The notes under the pieces are model-generated. The model saw only the letters and a list, made by a program, of their open reading frames with translations, had not been told where the DNA came from and did not search any database. A stretch of 64,000 nt of DNA from assembly GCA_020536535.1 (NCBI GenBank), contig JAHLWZ010000826.1, positions 36,615-100,614 on the forward strand, read 5' to 3'. Shown in pieces: positions 45,204 through 56,512 of the stretch (the first letter of the stretch is position 1; the number at the start of each line of letters is the position of its first letter). The position numbers were made by a program, and so were the translations under genes. The DNA is from Pelomyxa schiedti (lineage: Eukaryota; Evosea; Pelobiontida; Pelomyxidae).

Positions 45204-45599
45204 AAATCCTCCATCCAACAACGTTGAAGAGCAACAAGAAGAACAAAAAACAGATTACACTGAAACCAATGAAGAAGACACACCTGATGATGGGGAGCAG
45301 ACGACTTCTATGGATGATGATAGTAGTGTCTCTTCCGATGCATCTTCTGACGAAGAAGAGTAAAGACAAACAAATGGCGCTTTGAGTTGTAATGTGGGAT
45401 TCAGGCTGTTGGGATTAGGATGTTCTTAAGGGATAAAATGAATTTCCAAAATTCTTCTTTGCAAGTCTCTGGAAGTTCGTTCTTTTGTTGTGCACCAAAT
45501 GAACCTCAAATCCACAGGACAAACAGCTTCGTCTTCCAGTCAACCTAACAACGGACCCTGGTTGAAGTGAAGAAAAAGTTACATTAGGGGAAGTATCTA
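45204..45599. other. Downstream flank with an acidic open frame
   Basis: A frame open from 45136 to 45363 encodes a Glu/Asp/Ser-rich tail (ending SSVSSDASSDEEE) overlapping the end of the NTPase-nuclease gene in another frame. Its composition looks protein-like. Either an unseen splice or an indel could add it to that gene. The remaining bases to 45599 hold nothing I recognise. Confidence 0.35.
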
Positions 45600-47662
45600 A
45601 TGGGGCAAGCTGCAGGTACTGCCGCCTGCAGCGAGAGGTCAAATGCCCGCACCGTCAATCAACCATCCGAGCGCTACCTCGAGTGTCAGTCCAGCCTCCT
45701 CGCCGCTGTCAAGGGCAACAAGATCCTCACCGCGGCCGCTATGGCCCAGACCTCCAAGCTCGCCAAGCTAGCAGCCGCGACCCCGCGAGGGCGCGAGCCC
45801 GCCGCCGCCGGGCCCGTCGAGGTGCCCGCCGGCGGCGCGGCGCCTCCCCCGCCCCCGTCGCGCCCGCGCACGGGCTCCGCCGCGTCCGGCAAAAAACTGC
45901 GGGCTGCCACGAGACTGAGCCTCGCGTTTGTGTGCGCGGTGCTCGGCCACGCCGAGGAGCTCAGGGCCGTGCACGACGCGTGGAAAGAGAGGGGGTTCGA
46001 GAGCTACTCGTGGATGGTGGACTCTGCGTGCACCTGGAACGAGTGGGAGGAGGGAACCCCGCTGGCCTGCGCCGTGCACGAGGGGCATGTGGAAGTGGTC
46101 AGGCTCTTGCTGGAAACCTTCCGGGCGAACCCGCTGCTGCGGTGCCAGTGCATGCTGTACGGCCCGAAATGCACAGCGCTCCACATTTGCATAAGCAAGC
46201 ACCAGCCCGAGGTAGCTGATATGATCCTCTCGGCTTGCGACGAGACTGCTCTGGCTGCCCTGATGTGCGGAAGGGATTATCCTAAACTCCCTCTTGACAT
46301 GGCCTTGAAGGAAAAAGATAATATGGACCTGATAGAGGTTCTGGCGAATCCAAAGTGGGGGACTGAGCTCATGGATATGCTGGATAGCAAGTTCCCAATC
46401 GCTGTATACTGTGAGCTTGAAGGAGCTCGCCCAAATGTTTTGCGGTATCTTTGTCAAGTATTCCGTAAAGGCCTTAGTCCTGCGTTCTGCCATGCTACGA
46501 TGACTCCCTATTGGAATACAACAAACAAAGAGATGCAAGATATACTGATTAACCATCCGTACTTCTCTGAGTGTCTCAATTCAGGAGAGAGTCTGCCGAC
46601 ACCCCTTTTTATGGCAACGTGGAGAAAAAACCAAGAGCTAGCCATGCAGTTTTTATCCCTTGGTGCGAACCCAAATGCCCCGTGCAAATGGCGGACGCTT
46701 TGTGAACACTATTTTTTCACTCCAATGATTCTTGCTGTTCTCTTCGACCAAAGGGAACTGGTGGCAGAAATGGCCAAACACGGGGGACTACTGCCAAATA
46801 AAACAAACAAACTCTGGGGGGAATTCAAGGGTCCGGAATATGTTCATATACATGGTTTCTCTCTTTTTTCCTTTTTGTCTTTTTTTGCTGAACGAGACCT
46901 TCAGTATACTTGGAGTTGTATCCAAGTCAAATTGTATCCCTCATGGCTGTATCAAAATACTCTGAAATCTCCGATTCAGTGGACATGCTCCGCGCATCTA
47001 TGCCGGCAATGGAATTCAAGACGCCGTCTCCAAATAGATTTACGGAACCACCACCCATGGTTTCAGCGGCCATTGAGTAAAGCACCCCAAATTTACTATC
47101 CGTCTCCCACCACCCTCTCAGGATTGATGACTCTATAACGTCGATGCTTGTGCAGTACCAAGCAGAAACCGCGCGAGTGTTAGGGTTTCTTGATATCCAG
47201 TCCCTTGGAAGGATACAACAAACTTCCCGATTTTGGTTCAACCCTCCATCAAGTTTTACATGATCTGATTGAAATACTGTTTTTCCAAGGTACCATGTGG
47301 GACGATCCAATTCCTCTTGGAAGGTATGTTGCTGCTTGCTTTCGTTTCTAAGCACACTCAAAACAAAAAAAAAAAAAAAGCAAGTTTTGTTGAACAACAG
47401 TACAACATGGAGTGAGAATGCCAGAAGTATTTTTAAGCACTATATGAGCGAACTCAATGATAACGATGAAGAAATCAAGGTACCCTTGGTCTTACAATTT
47501 TCACAACTAAGCCAAAAATACAGTGGAAACACGTCTGTTTTGTTTGGGTGTCACGTAACATATGCAAATGGTGTGGAAAAATATTCCGGAACTGTGACGG
47601 CATTAAATGCACTGACACTCATGCACAATGTGCGCAGCACCGCGGTGCTGTTGAACACTTAA
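45600..47662 (+). CDS. Ankyrin-repeat protein (5 exons, one of 18 bases)
   Basis: Exons 45600-46854, 46905-47076, 47122-47139, 47201-47323 and 47401-47662 close to 609 residues. The N-terminus is a GC-rich Ala/Pro leader. Canonical ankyrin units follow from about residue 105: GTPLACAVHEGHVEVVRLLL, CTALHICISKHQPEVADMIL, and later PTPLFMATWRKNQELAMQFL with LGANPN. These are closer to standard ankyrins than the loose families elsewhere in the window. The C-terminal part (STTWSENARSIFKHYMSEL) is not recognised. The tiny third exon rests only on phase agreement. Binding partner unknown. Confidence 0.65.
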
Positions 47663-48016
47663 ACCTTGAGATTTACTACCGAGCGTACAGCCGTGCTTGT
47701 ATGTTGAACAGTTGAACATAAATTCATCTGGGATGTTGGAAAGAAAAAGAGGCGAAAAAACCCATGTAGAGAAAACAAGGGGATTTCTTTTTTTACATTT
47801 GTGGGGTAAAGGTTCCCTACACAGGACACATACATTTCGCCCTGTGGGTTCAGGTGGCTTGGTGGGTATCTTGGTTTTGATATGAAGGTTGAAATTGACA
47901 CTTTGGCACAGTGTTACCATCATCTGGTACTTGAGGTGGGTAAAGCTCACACACCCATTTCTTCTGCTGAAAAGAACGCAGCACCTGGAACTCATCGGCT
48001 GTGGTTGTTGCCTTCG
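47663..48016. other. Intergenic region between convergent genes
   Basis: 354 bases. There are no convincing genes; short frames on both strands lack conserved features. Confidence 0.4.
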
Positions 48017-49480
48017 TTAATGTTGGGTTCGACTGCAGTGCATGGGCTTCAGAATTGCTCTGTGAACAGTGTAAGGTCCGAGGAAAAATCCCGCAAAATG
48101 CATACGTACATCGACAGGGAGCTCAAGTGAAGAAAAAGCCGGAGCAGATGCTTCTCGTGCTGAAAAATCCTGCTGCTGCATTGTGGATGTATTCACTTCC
48201 TCAGATTCCTTACTGCAACCACAGCAGCCTCTCAGGTGCTGATACAAGATATTAACGGTACGTTCTCTGGTTGACTTGTAATTCCGTTGTGCGGCGAGAT
48301 TGTTCCGGCAGCATGGAACAACACCTCCGGCAAAAGCCGGTGCCATCAGAACTGCTCGGAGCATTGCAACTTGATCGCTCAGCGTCGCTTTTGGGCTGCG
48401 AGGGTCACTATGTGTTCTCGTCTGGTGGATGTGCTGCTGGAAGTGCTGCTGGAGGTTGTTTATGGCACTTTGGCGTGAATTATAGAATTTCCACCCAGGC
48501 CTGCTGTAGCTTGCGCACAGTGGGCATGAGTATGGTTCGTCCTTCTGGGTTGGTACAATAGATTGGACTTTTCCATAGGTCGTCCTGATAAACTGTGGGT
48601 CTCCTATGGAGGTTGGCAATTCACTCTCCTCTTGCTCAGACTCTGTGTCAGAGTCACAAGATCCTAGTGCTGTGGAATTCAAATGACAGGTCTATAACAA
48701 GGTGAGAACAAAAATATGGAAGCAATCACGTACATTGTCGGGCAAAAGTGGAGCACCCCCAGAACAAGCTTCTGTAGCCACGAAAGATATCACTTGGGGA
48801 GACTGATTATTACTTTGAGTCAAGCCCCTGTCGATTTGAGGTGTTGAGTGCAGCATATCTGCCTGATACGTCCCAACATGTGCCTGATGCGGAGGAATCT
48901 CGCTTCTGTGCATGTCCTTTCCGCCGTGGTTCTGCAGATGATGGTACAGGTCTGACACTGCGTGCTGCCGTGATTTGTGATCGATCCAGCAGTGCTTTAC
49001 GTAGTCTGTGCACAATGGGCACTTGTACAACTCACGCGAGTCATCTGGCACTGTTTCCTTGGCTCTCTGCCACAAAAGGTGGTTTCTCAACTCTACATGA
49101 AGAAGAGTCAACAAAAAAAAAATTAATTAAACTTTAAATACCATTATGCATTATATGCGCGTTTGTGTCAGTGGGAAAGGAAACGCACTCTGCCTCACGT
49201 CGCTATCGCAAGTTTCGTAGCGCGGGGCTTCGCTTTGCTGCCGCGATGCACGCCGACAACAAGGGCGGCGCGGTTTGGGTGTTGATGATGATTTATGGGA
49301 CAAATCGTAGTCGTGGTCGGAGTGGGCTTGCAAGTGCGAAAAAAGAGAACCGATTGCTTCGTTTCTGGACTCGTAGATGTTCCACCCGCTACGTCGGAAA
49401 TGTTTCTTGCACGTAGGGCACTCGTAAGCGGCATCGGGATCGATTGGTACAGTAAATGTTGCCAGATGGAACATGTTCAT
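48017..49480 (-). CDS. Protein with three zinc-finger-like units, one per exon
   Basis: Exons 49189-49480, 48734-49092 and 48017-48691 close to 441 residues. Each exon encodes one copy of the same unit: YECPTCKKHF..SGWNIYESRNEAIGSLFSHLQAH, YKCPLCTDYVKHCWIDHKSR and its continuation, and YSCPLCASYSRPGWKFYNSR and its continuation. The pattern is Y-x-C-P-x-C, W, S-R, A, then H-(L/F)-Q-x-H, so two Cys and two His could bind zinc, as in C2H2 fingers with a long insert. Linkers are polar. DNA, RNA or protein binding is possible; the sequence does not decide. The one-unit-per-exon layout suggests growth by exon duplication. Confidence 0.65.
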
Positions 49481-50513
49481 CCTTCATAAATATAAGGGAA
49501 CAAAGCATGTTAGAGTGGAAATAAACGTGGACACGCGTCGTAGTCGTAGCGAGGGTTACCTTACGGCGTCAATCTCGTCTCGTAACTGAGTTTTTTTTTG
49601 GTGTTTTCTTATCACAACAAGTTGCAGGACTAAAAAAAGCAGAAATTCTGTTTTGATTTTTGTCTCGAGTGATGGCATCTGGCGGGACTAGGCCACGTCA
49701 ATTTTGTAGTATGCATTTAATGGAGAGAGGGTTGTTTGGAGATTAATGAGCTTCTTGAGATGGTGGTCTCTGGTGTAAATTGGGCCACTTTGGGCACCCT
49801 GAGTGGCATAGAAATGTACTTACCTCTTTGAGTTTGTTTTTTTCCACTATTTCTCCAACAGGGCCTTTGTTTCCATGGGTTGTGTTGTTGGGTGTTGTCA
49901 ATCAACACCCAAGGGCCCTAGTGGGGCACCCAACAACCTGTTGTTGTCGAAAAAAATCGATTTAACCCAACTGGGAAAATTATCAATACACAGAATCAGA
50001 CTATATAAGTGTATCATACTTCTGTGTGATTCATTAGAATACACAAGCAAACTGAGGCAGGGAATAGATCAACACTTTTAAACATGATACATCACAATTA
50101 CAAACACAGTGAAAGACCACCAGATACCTGTGACATCTGTGACACAGGGAAGAATATTAGTTGTGAGTGACAACAAGACAGAAATACTGGGACATTGTGT
50201 CCTATGTATTGCGCAACGATGCCACTTTTGTACAAATGGAGCAGTAACTGAATACACTCCCAGACTTCAGAAACAAGCAACCATACTTCTTACACTGAAC
50301 AGCAGGGTCAAGAAGACCACAGCCACCACCACAACGCCAGCAGTATACCCAGCAACACAACAACAGCGGCTGCAAGCACAAGCACAGGCCCTCAACACTT
50401 TGCCAGTTGCACGTATGGCAGCACAGCCCACTGTCATCACCACACCCCCACCACCACCTTGCACTTACACAGGGTGATGAGGTGATGAGGTTCCCCTGCA
50501 GTCTTTCTCACCA
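49481..50513. other. 1.0 kb intergenic region with a MITE relic
   Basis: It contains the element at 49824-49990. A TATATAAG-like sequence at about 50002 is followed by a plus-strand open frame (50109-50477, no good ATG) with a CVLCIAQRCHFC cluster and a Thr/Pro/Gln-rich end; this may be an exon of an unseen gene but I cannot support it as one. Confidence 0.35.
49824..49990. mobile_element. Decayed MITE related to the element at 63274
   Basis: It starts CTCTTTGAGTTTG, similar to the terminus of the 63274-63501 element read on the opposite strand. It then shares CCATGGG, GGGTGTTGTCAA, CCCAAGGG and AATCGATTT in the same order. The far terminus is not recognisable. It is a fragment or diverged member of the same family. 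Confidence 0.6.
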
Positions 50514-52128
50514 TCAGCAAAAAAAAGACAAAAACATTTTGGGTTCAAGGGATTCCCTTGAGAGAAAGAGAACCTTGGCCTGCAATGGAACCCACAAGAG
50601 TAATTTCCGAATCATCTGGATGTCCAAATTGTTCAGAACCAAACTGTAATCTAGCCAGCTGTGGGAAGCACGGTTGTAAGAGAGGTGCTGCTTGAGCTTT
50701 TCAAGGTGAGCACCTAGATCCCAAGTCAGTTTGACTGAAATAAGTTCCTTGAGACTGTCATGGAGCAACCAGTCGGCATTGCATAAAACACCTCTACTAA
50801 TGACAAAGTACTTCTTGGTTTCTGGGTGGAAGTCAACATCTGTTACTGAAAGTGTACTGCTGGCTGGGTTCCATTGTAGTTCACCCCAGAGATAAAGTAT
50901 TCCAGTGGCATTGCCAACTCTGCTCTGTGCATCTACCTCAACTGTGGCCACAATCTTTCTCCCTGAAGGGTAAAGCTGCACTGATTTCACTGCTATTTTT
51001 GCTCCATAAATTGAAGCCGGCGTGATCACAGTTGGGAGCTCTCATGATGATTCTCTATTTAATACAGTGTAAGGAAGATGGAATGTCAGTGCTGTGTCAA
51101 TTCCCCGATCTGCGGTCATGGCAGAGAAGCTTGGGCATCCCGTAACAGGAGAGCTTGGGGCTGGGTAATAACCAAGTGCAATGACCGGTTTGCAGGAAAG
51201 GCCAATGGACAAGTGCATCCAAACTCCAGAGAATGTGAGTGGTGATGCAGACAATGCGTTTGGATTTACTTGGAGCCATACATCTTCAACTTTGAAGTCC
51301 AGCAGCTCCACAGGGGGTATCTGAATTGCATGATGGAGACAGCCAGGCCTGAATCTAACCTCGCAACTGAGTAAAAAGGGAGGATTGAAAAAGAAGCTCA
51401 CGTGTGGTATCTTGGGCCTGATCACAGCCTCCAGCATTACTCTATAAGAAATCCCTAATATTCCTTTGGCTCTGGTTACTGACACTTGCACTGAGGGATT
51501 GATTACAATTCCCCAGTCATTTGTGAGGCAGTGCAAGATAAGGTTCCTGCAAAATCACTGGTTTTCTTCACGAAACTTATTCTCAGTCTCACTTTCCCAG
51601 CGCAAGAAATATCCAGTTTTATGGAACCTGGAGTGGGAGAGTAAACGCCACTCACGGTGCACGTGGCATGCCCGTTGTCAAAGTGTACATTGTCCCACTT
51701 GCCACTGAAGTCGATGTTCAAAGTTGTGCCCTCAGGAGAGCCATCACTGTGCAGTGAATAGTAAAGACTCCCACCATCCAAACTGACCCATTGTTCCAGA
51801 TTGTGGGGCACAGCCAGTGAGAAGAGATTGAGATCAGTATTAACTGAAATTGTGGAGTCTCTCCCTTGAATAACCACACCTGCATCTGAAAATTCAGCGG
51901 GGGCTGGTATTTCCAACCTTAACAAATTAATTTGATGATGAAAGAAAGAGAACCACACTTGGCAAATCCCCTGTGGGAAAAAATGCACAGGATCCGTAAA
52001 ACTGCCGGTACCATCACAACCAAAACTGCAACACCCGCAGCGGCCATAAGACATCCGTGAGTAACTGGTGGTTTTTGTTTTATTGGTTTGTTGGTGGTGA
52101 GAAGCGGCTGGCACTCTTCCTCTTCCAT
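50514..52128 (-). pseudogene. DUF4403-like copy C, broken
   Basis: Exon 1 (51959-52128) has the N-terminal transmembrane helix (AAAGVAVLVVMVPAVLRIL) and splices to 51917 (K|LEIPAPAEFSDAG), as in copies A and B. An 8-base deletion near 51540 shifts the frame after GTLSC. The exon that should begin with the IEAWM equivalent is shortened. A stop follows FHLPYTVLNRESS near 51040, and the last segment loses the VVADD stretch. At least three independent lesions make this a pseudogene. The surviving parts still show GILYLWGELQW and LSVTDVDFHPETK. Confidence 0.7.
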
Positions 52129-52309
52129 GTGTCTGGTTTGCAAAAAAAAAAGCAACTACCAACTTGGGAGACTTGCCTACCACCCAACACACAAAAAAAT
52201 AATCAACACCGGGAAGTTAGTGTAGGGGAGGTCTGGTATTTAAAAAATTTAGCCAAATAATAGAATCCTTAAATAATATATTAATATATTTATTTAAATT
52301 AATTTATTA

Positions 52310-53609
52310 TTACCACTTACCAAAGAGGAAAGACGTTGTGCCATCTCCTTCCTTTCTTCCAACAACCGTTTTCTGGGTGCACCTTCTGCTTCTTCTTCGT
52401 TGCTTTGAGTTCTCATTCATGAATTCCGTGGCAGCATTTCCGAAAAGAGCAAGGTTTCTGATTCGAACAGCACAGAACTTCAACATCTGAAACAGCAATC
52501 CTTCACTCCCTTTTCTGTGTTTTTCCAGTGCCTTCTCAAACAAACGTTCAACTGAGCTTATGTGACATTCAACCACCGTTGGAACGCATCATGTGAAAGA
52601 CTTGCTTCAATGAGAAGAGAACTTCCAGAATTGATGGTGAATCATCGCTGCATGCAAGCATGAGGGCCTTCATCACAAGGTTCTCTTCGACTGTGCCTCC
52701 TGTGACAAGCAGCGGGATGATCATCAATGCCGAGACTGACTGGAGGTACACGTTGTTTCTATCAATGTGATCCTCAATGAACTGGAGAACAACCCTTTGT
52801 CCATTTGGTGGATCAACAGAGCACAACATTGTCAGCTTTGAAACAAGTTCTCCAGTCATCCTCACCTCAATTCTGGCTTCCTGCAAGGAAGACCTCTCAC
52901 AAAATTTTAGGATGCCTTTGATCAGGAGATTTGTGATAGGTTTGAGGAACTCCACAGTCTCATTAGAAGCGTGGAGCTTCAAAACGTCCCATCCGTCAAT
53001 CCAGAAAAGAAGAGGCTCCAGCAGTGTGAATTGAGTGATTCCATCCAGCTTCCCCACAAATGAATCGCAAAGATCGCGAACAAACTGCGGGAGTACTTGA
53101 ACCAAGTTGATGCAACAGGTGAACATTTCTACCTCCTGTGAACGGCCTGATGCTTTGCTGACCATCAAGTGCAGTTGATTTGAAAATGGAACAAACAGGT
53201 GCCTGCACTCAGGAACCCACGTCAACCCCTTCAGAATGCGTGTTGACTGCTGTGATGCAGTCAAGTTTGGTCCCTGTATGGGGTCCCTTGAAGCCATCTC
53301 AAACAACCTCCCAATGAAGGGCTCAACGCATAAAGCCACCATGTAATTCAGCGCCTCAAACTCCGAAATCGAGCGCGAAATCACCTCAGTGCAAGCACAA
53401 GCCACCAAGTCGTAGTTTCTCCTGTGGACATTGCTCATCCCATCAGTCACACCAACTCCCACAATCTCCTTCATCTGTGTCACCCACGCCCACATCTCTG
53501 GGCCGTGACCAATCTCGTGCATGTACATCCGGAATCCCTCAACCATGGATTTTACAACGATGTAGGAGTGTGCCTTTTCAGTGAAGTTGAGAAGAGCCAG
53601 CGCTTCCAT
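52310..53609 (-). pseudogene. Truncated, frameshifted paralogue of the 453-3444 gene
   Basis: The first frame (53609 to 52569) matches the middle of the 453-3444 protein: KEIVGVGVTDGMSN, NYDLVACACTEVISRSISEF, ECRHLFVPFSNQLHLMVSKA, FCERSSLQEAR and others. At about 52575 the frame shifts; homology continues as VERLFEKALEK and EGLLFQMLKFC and ends near 52310. The C-terminal 350 residues, including the ankyrin-like part, are missing. In this copy the region around VGVTDGMSN is continuous, which shows what the duplicated region of the other gene should have looked like. Bases 52200-52310 are strongly AT-rich. Confidence 0.65.
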
Positions 53610-53922
53610 CTCTCCAACGGCTTTATGGTTGGCGACTGCCTGTGACTTCGACTTGGCATCTGTTTCATGTGTATCAGCACGGTCCTCCCCACACCCTAGG
53701 TCTTTCTCGCCGTTGCCGTCTATTTTTTATCCCGTTAGTCTTCAGCAAGCTCCTATTATTAAAATAAATGCTGTCTACTATTACTATTTTTTCCGCACAC
53801 ACCAGCCCCCAGCCTTTCCCGTTCCTCTATTTCGGTGCCATAAAAGGGGAGAGGAATGTGTTTTTTTGAAAGTTCTTGTTGTTTCGTTTTTTTTCCCTCA
53901 ATGGTGGTGTCAACATTTATTT
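53610..53922. other. Intergenic region, nothing recognised
   Basis: 313 bases. It presumably holds promoter sequence of the decayed gene on the left and the 3' flank of the ankyrin gene on the right. No supported gene. Confidence 0.35.
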
Positions 53923-56396
53923 TTAGTCAAAGAGGCCACCACTGTAATCGTCAGGGTCATCGTCATCTGTGTTTGGGGTTGTTTCTGTCGCGGGCCTTGG
54001 GAGGAGACCTTGCTCTTCCAACCACCAAATGGTTTCCTCCCGCCTGTAATGGTGTCCCACTGTGAGATACTCTTCATTTGCAACGATGTCCGGCCACCAC
54101 AGCACCAGGAGAGGTGATGATGCAACAGTGGGCAGGAAGTGGTCAATTACATCTTCTTTGGCGATGGTTGGGAACATTCTTAACATCAAACTCCATCCTG
54201 CAAAATCCAGTCCAAGAACCAGAAACCATGGCTGCTGGAAGACCTTTTGTTCTGAGGGTTAGTGGCCGGCAGCAGATGAATGGAACGTACATCGTAGGGA
54301 AAACCTTCTGTAGTCACAGAGAACTTGTGGGCAAACCACTGTGCGCAGGTGCACTTGTTTCGGGAAATCAAAGTCACCAGAATTTCCATCTTCTGTTTGG
54401 ACGTCATTTCCTTTTCCAAGTTGAAATGTGAAATCAGCCACTTGAGCACTTTGCTGGAGCTTGTGTAATGTGCCAAGTACTCCAGAACATCAGAGGGAGC
54501 CAGCCCACCAGCTTGAGTTTCAGAAAGGTGCACAATCTTTTTGACTTGAAGGAGGTCACCCCTTCCCATTGCCAGCTTGAGATACTCCAGGAATGAGAAC
54601 CATTCCCCCAAACGTGGTCTGAAGCTCTCGACCAGGAGCAAAGCCAGGTCCCTGGTGTCTGCATCGATGTGGGAGGAAGCACAAATTTCCAGCAGTAAGT
54701 CGACAACTTCGCTCTGTGGAATGGTGGATCCCACAGCCCCTAAATGCTGCATGGCCCACTTGAACGCTGGTTCATTGAAACACTCTAGCGCATCGAGGGC
54801 ATTCACTGCCAAAAGCTTGCTCAGGGAAAGAGTTGGTGTTGTTTTGGTGAGGTTGAAGAAGCACTCCTCGAGCCACTGTGCAATGCGCCAGTTTTTACCT
54901 TCAAGTGCCGAGTGGAGAGCAACAAGGATGACCTGAGAGTCACTGGTGGTGATTGAGATTCTTCCACGCACCAGTTTGGCAATGGCCAAGTTGTCCTTTC
55001 TGTTTCTGCACGCGCACGTGAAATCAGATTGGTTTGGGGTTGCTCTCTCCAACAACCACTGTGCGAACTGAACATCATCCGCGTTGTGAAGGATGTATTT
55101 TAATTTGGTTTCGAGAAGGGAAGAGTTCACACCTTCCAGTGCCCACTTGACCACTTCACAGTTCCTGGAGTCGGTGAAATCCATCTCCTCCGATGGAAAC
55201 CTCTGCATCAGCCACTCGCACACTTTTATGATCTCGTCTGCTGGTCCCTTGCAGTTCACTGCACTCCGTGCCATGCCACTGGCATCGAAGTGCCACTCTG
55301 GAAACGTTTCAATGAGCCTCCTGATGTCAGATGCTCGGCGAGGCACTCCCCACCACCATGCCTCAAACTGCAAAGATAGCCTCTCTGTGGCATTGATTGT
55401 GTTCGCCAGCCACACAATCGTGTCAACCTGGAACCCTTCGGCAGCAAATAGAAGTCGTTTCAGCAGAAACCAAGACTCGTCAGTACCACCGAAGCGAGAC
55501 AATGCCCACTTGAGTGTGTCGAGGTGCCCTCGTCCGGCCACGATGTCCAGGAGCTTTGGGAGGCCCTTGTCACCCCAGAATTCACTCTCCAGCCTCCCAA
55601 CAGTCAAGTCACCACTTAAAATAACCTGGCGATCATGATGATCACCACCATCGTAATCTCCCCCAGAGTACTTGCGATAACAGGTGGGAAGTGGATAAAA
55701 CACAAACCCCCTTCCGCCTTCACTGCTCGTTGCCGTTGAAGCACATGTGGTGGAATCACAAGGGACAGCAGGAGCCCTGTCGCGAGGCCACATCAACGAG
55801 CCCCAGGGTGCCCCTTCGTCCACAAACCTCCTGGCCGAGTCCAGGTGATCCCCCGCGCACAGCCCCGTCAGCACGGCCAGGCACTCCTTCCCCCACCCCT
55901 GCCTCCTCCACTCCCCCTCCCCCTCCTCCAACTCCGCCGCCTCATCCCCCTCCTGAGGGTGTGCATTTCTTGGGCCGCTTGCGATGGGGTGGGAGCCGCG
56001 GGAGCCGTGGGGGAAGTGGGACAGGAACCAGCGGCAGCAGGAGGGTGCCTGGGCTTCCCCGCAACAGCGGAGGAACCATCGGCGGGAGGCCCCTCTGGCC
56101 CGCATGAGGGCCCGGCAGGCCAGCCCTGCGAGGGGGAACATCGCCTCGGCCACTCGCAGCAGAGTGAGTGCGTGCTTGTCCTTCGGCCTTGGGCCGAGGA
56201 GGAAGTACTCTGGTCCAAGTGGCCAATCGAAGTCCCGTGTGTTGTTGTTGTTGTGTTTGTTGCTGCTATGATGAAAGAAAATGAGGGTGTGGTGGGATTG
56301 TGGGATCACCCACGGGACCATCACCCATTCCCACACAACTCGCGACACCTCCACAACACTCATGCGGTTTTCCACGAAACACAACTGTAGAGTCAT
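53923..56396 (-). CDS. Degenerate ankyrin-repeat family protein, copy II of a homogenised pair
   Basis: Exon 54305-56396 joins 53923-54251 in phase for about 806 residues; ATG at 56363 is an alternative start. Domain order is as in copy I at 39604: EVSRVVWEWVMVP, AEAMFPLAGLACRALM, ankyrin-like units, then the terminal exon KVFQQPWFLVLGLDFAGWSL and MLRMFPTIAKEDVI. The protein ends with an Asp-rich tail (TDDDDPDDYSGGLFD). The middle of exon 1 is nearly identical to copy I, whereas the 3' half of the same exon differs at many positions and by indels. Both copies keep full-length frames, so both are probably active. It is divergent from the helicase gene (116 bases between ATGs). Confidence 0.7.
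55118..56345 (-). repeat. Homogenised tract, right copy
   Basis: Partner of 40748-41959. The right boundary falls near 56345, just before the start codon region, and the left boundary falls inside the exon, at the codons for NSSLLE. Length differences within the tract are confined to the codons of the acidic linker. Confidence 0.85.
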
Positions 56397-56512
56397 GGGA
56401 CTGACCTGGATTTTCACAAGATACGTACGACAAGGAGCACAATGTACTTCTCAGCCCTCGTTAGCTTGTATTTTCGGATCAATCTCCCAGTGATGATTGA
56501 AGAAAAACAAAA

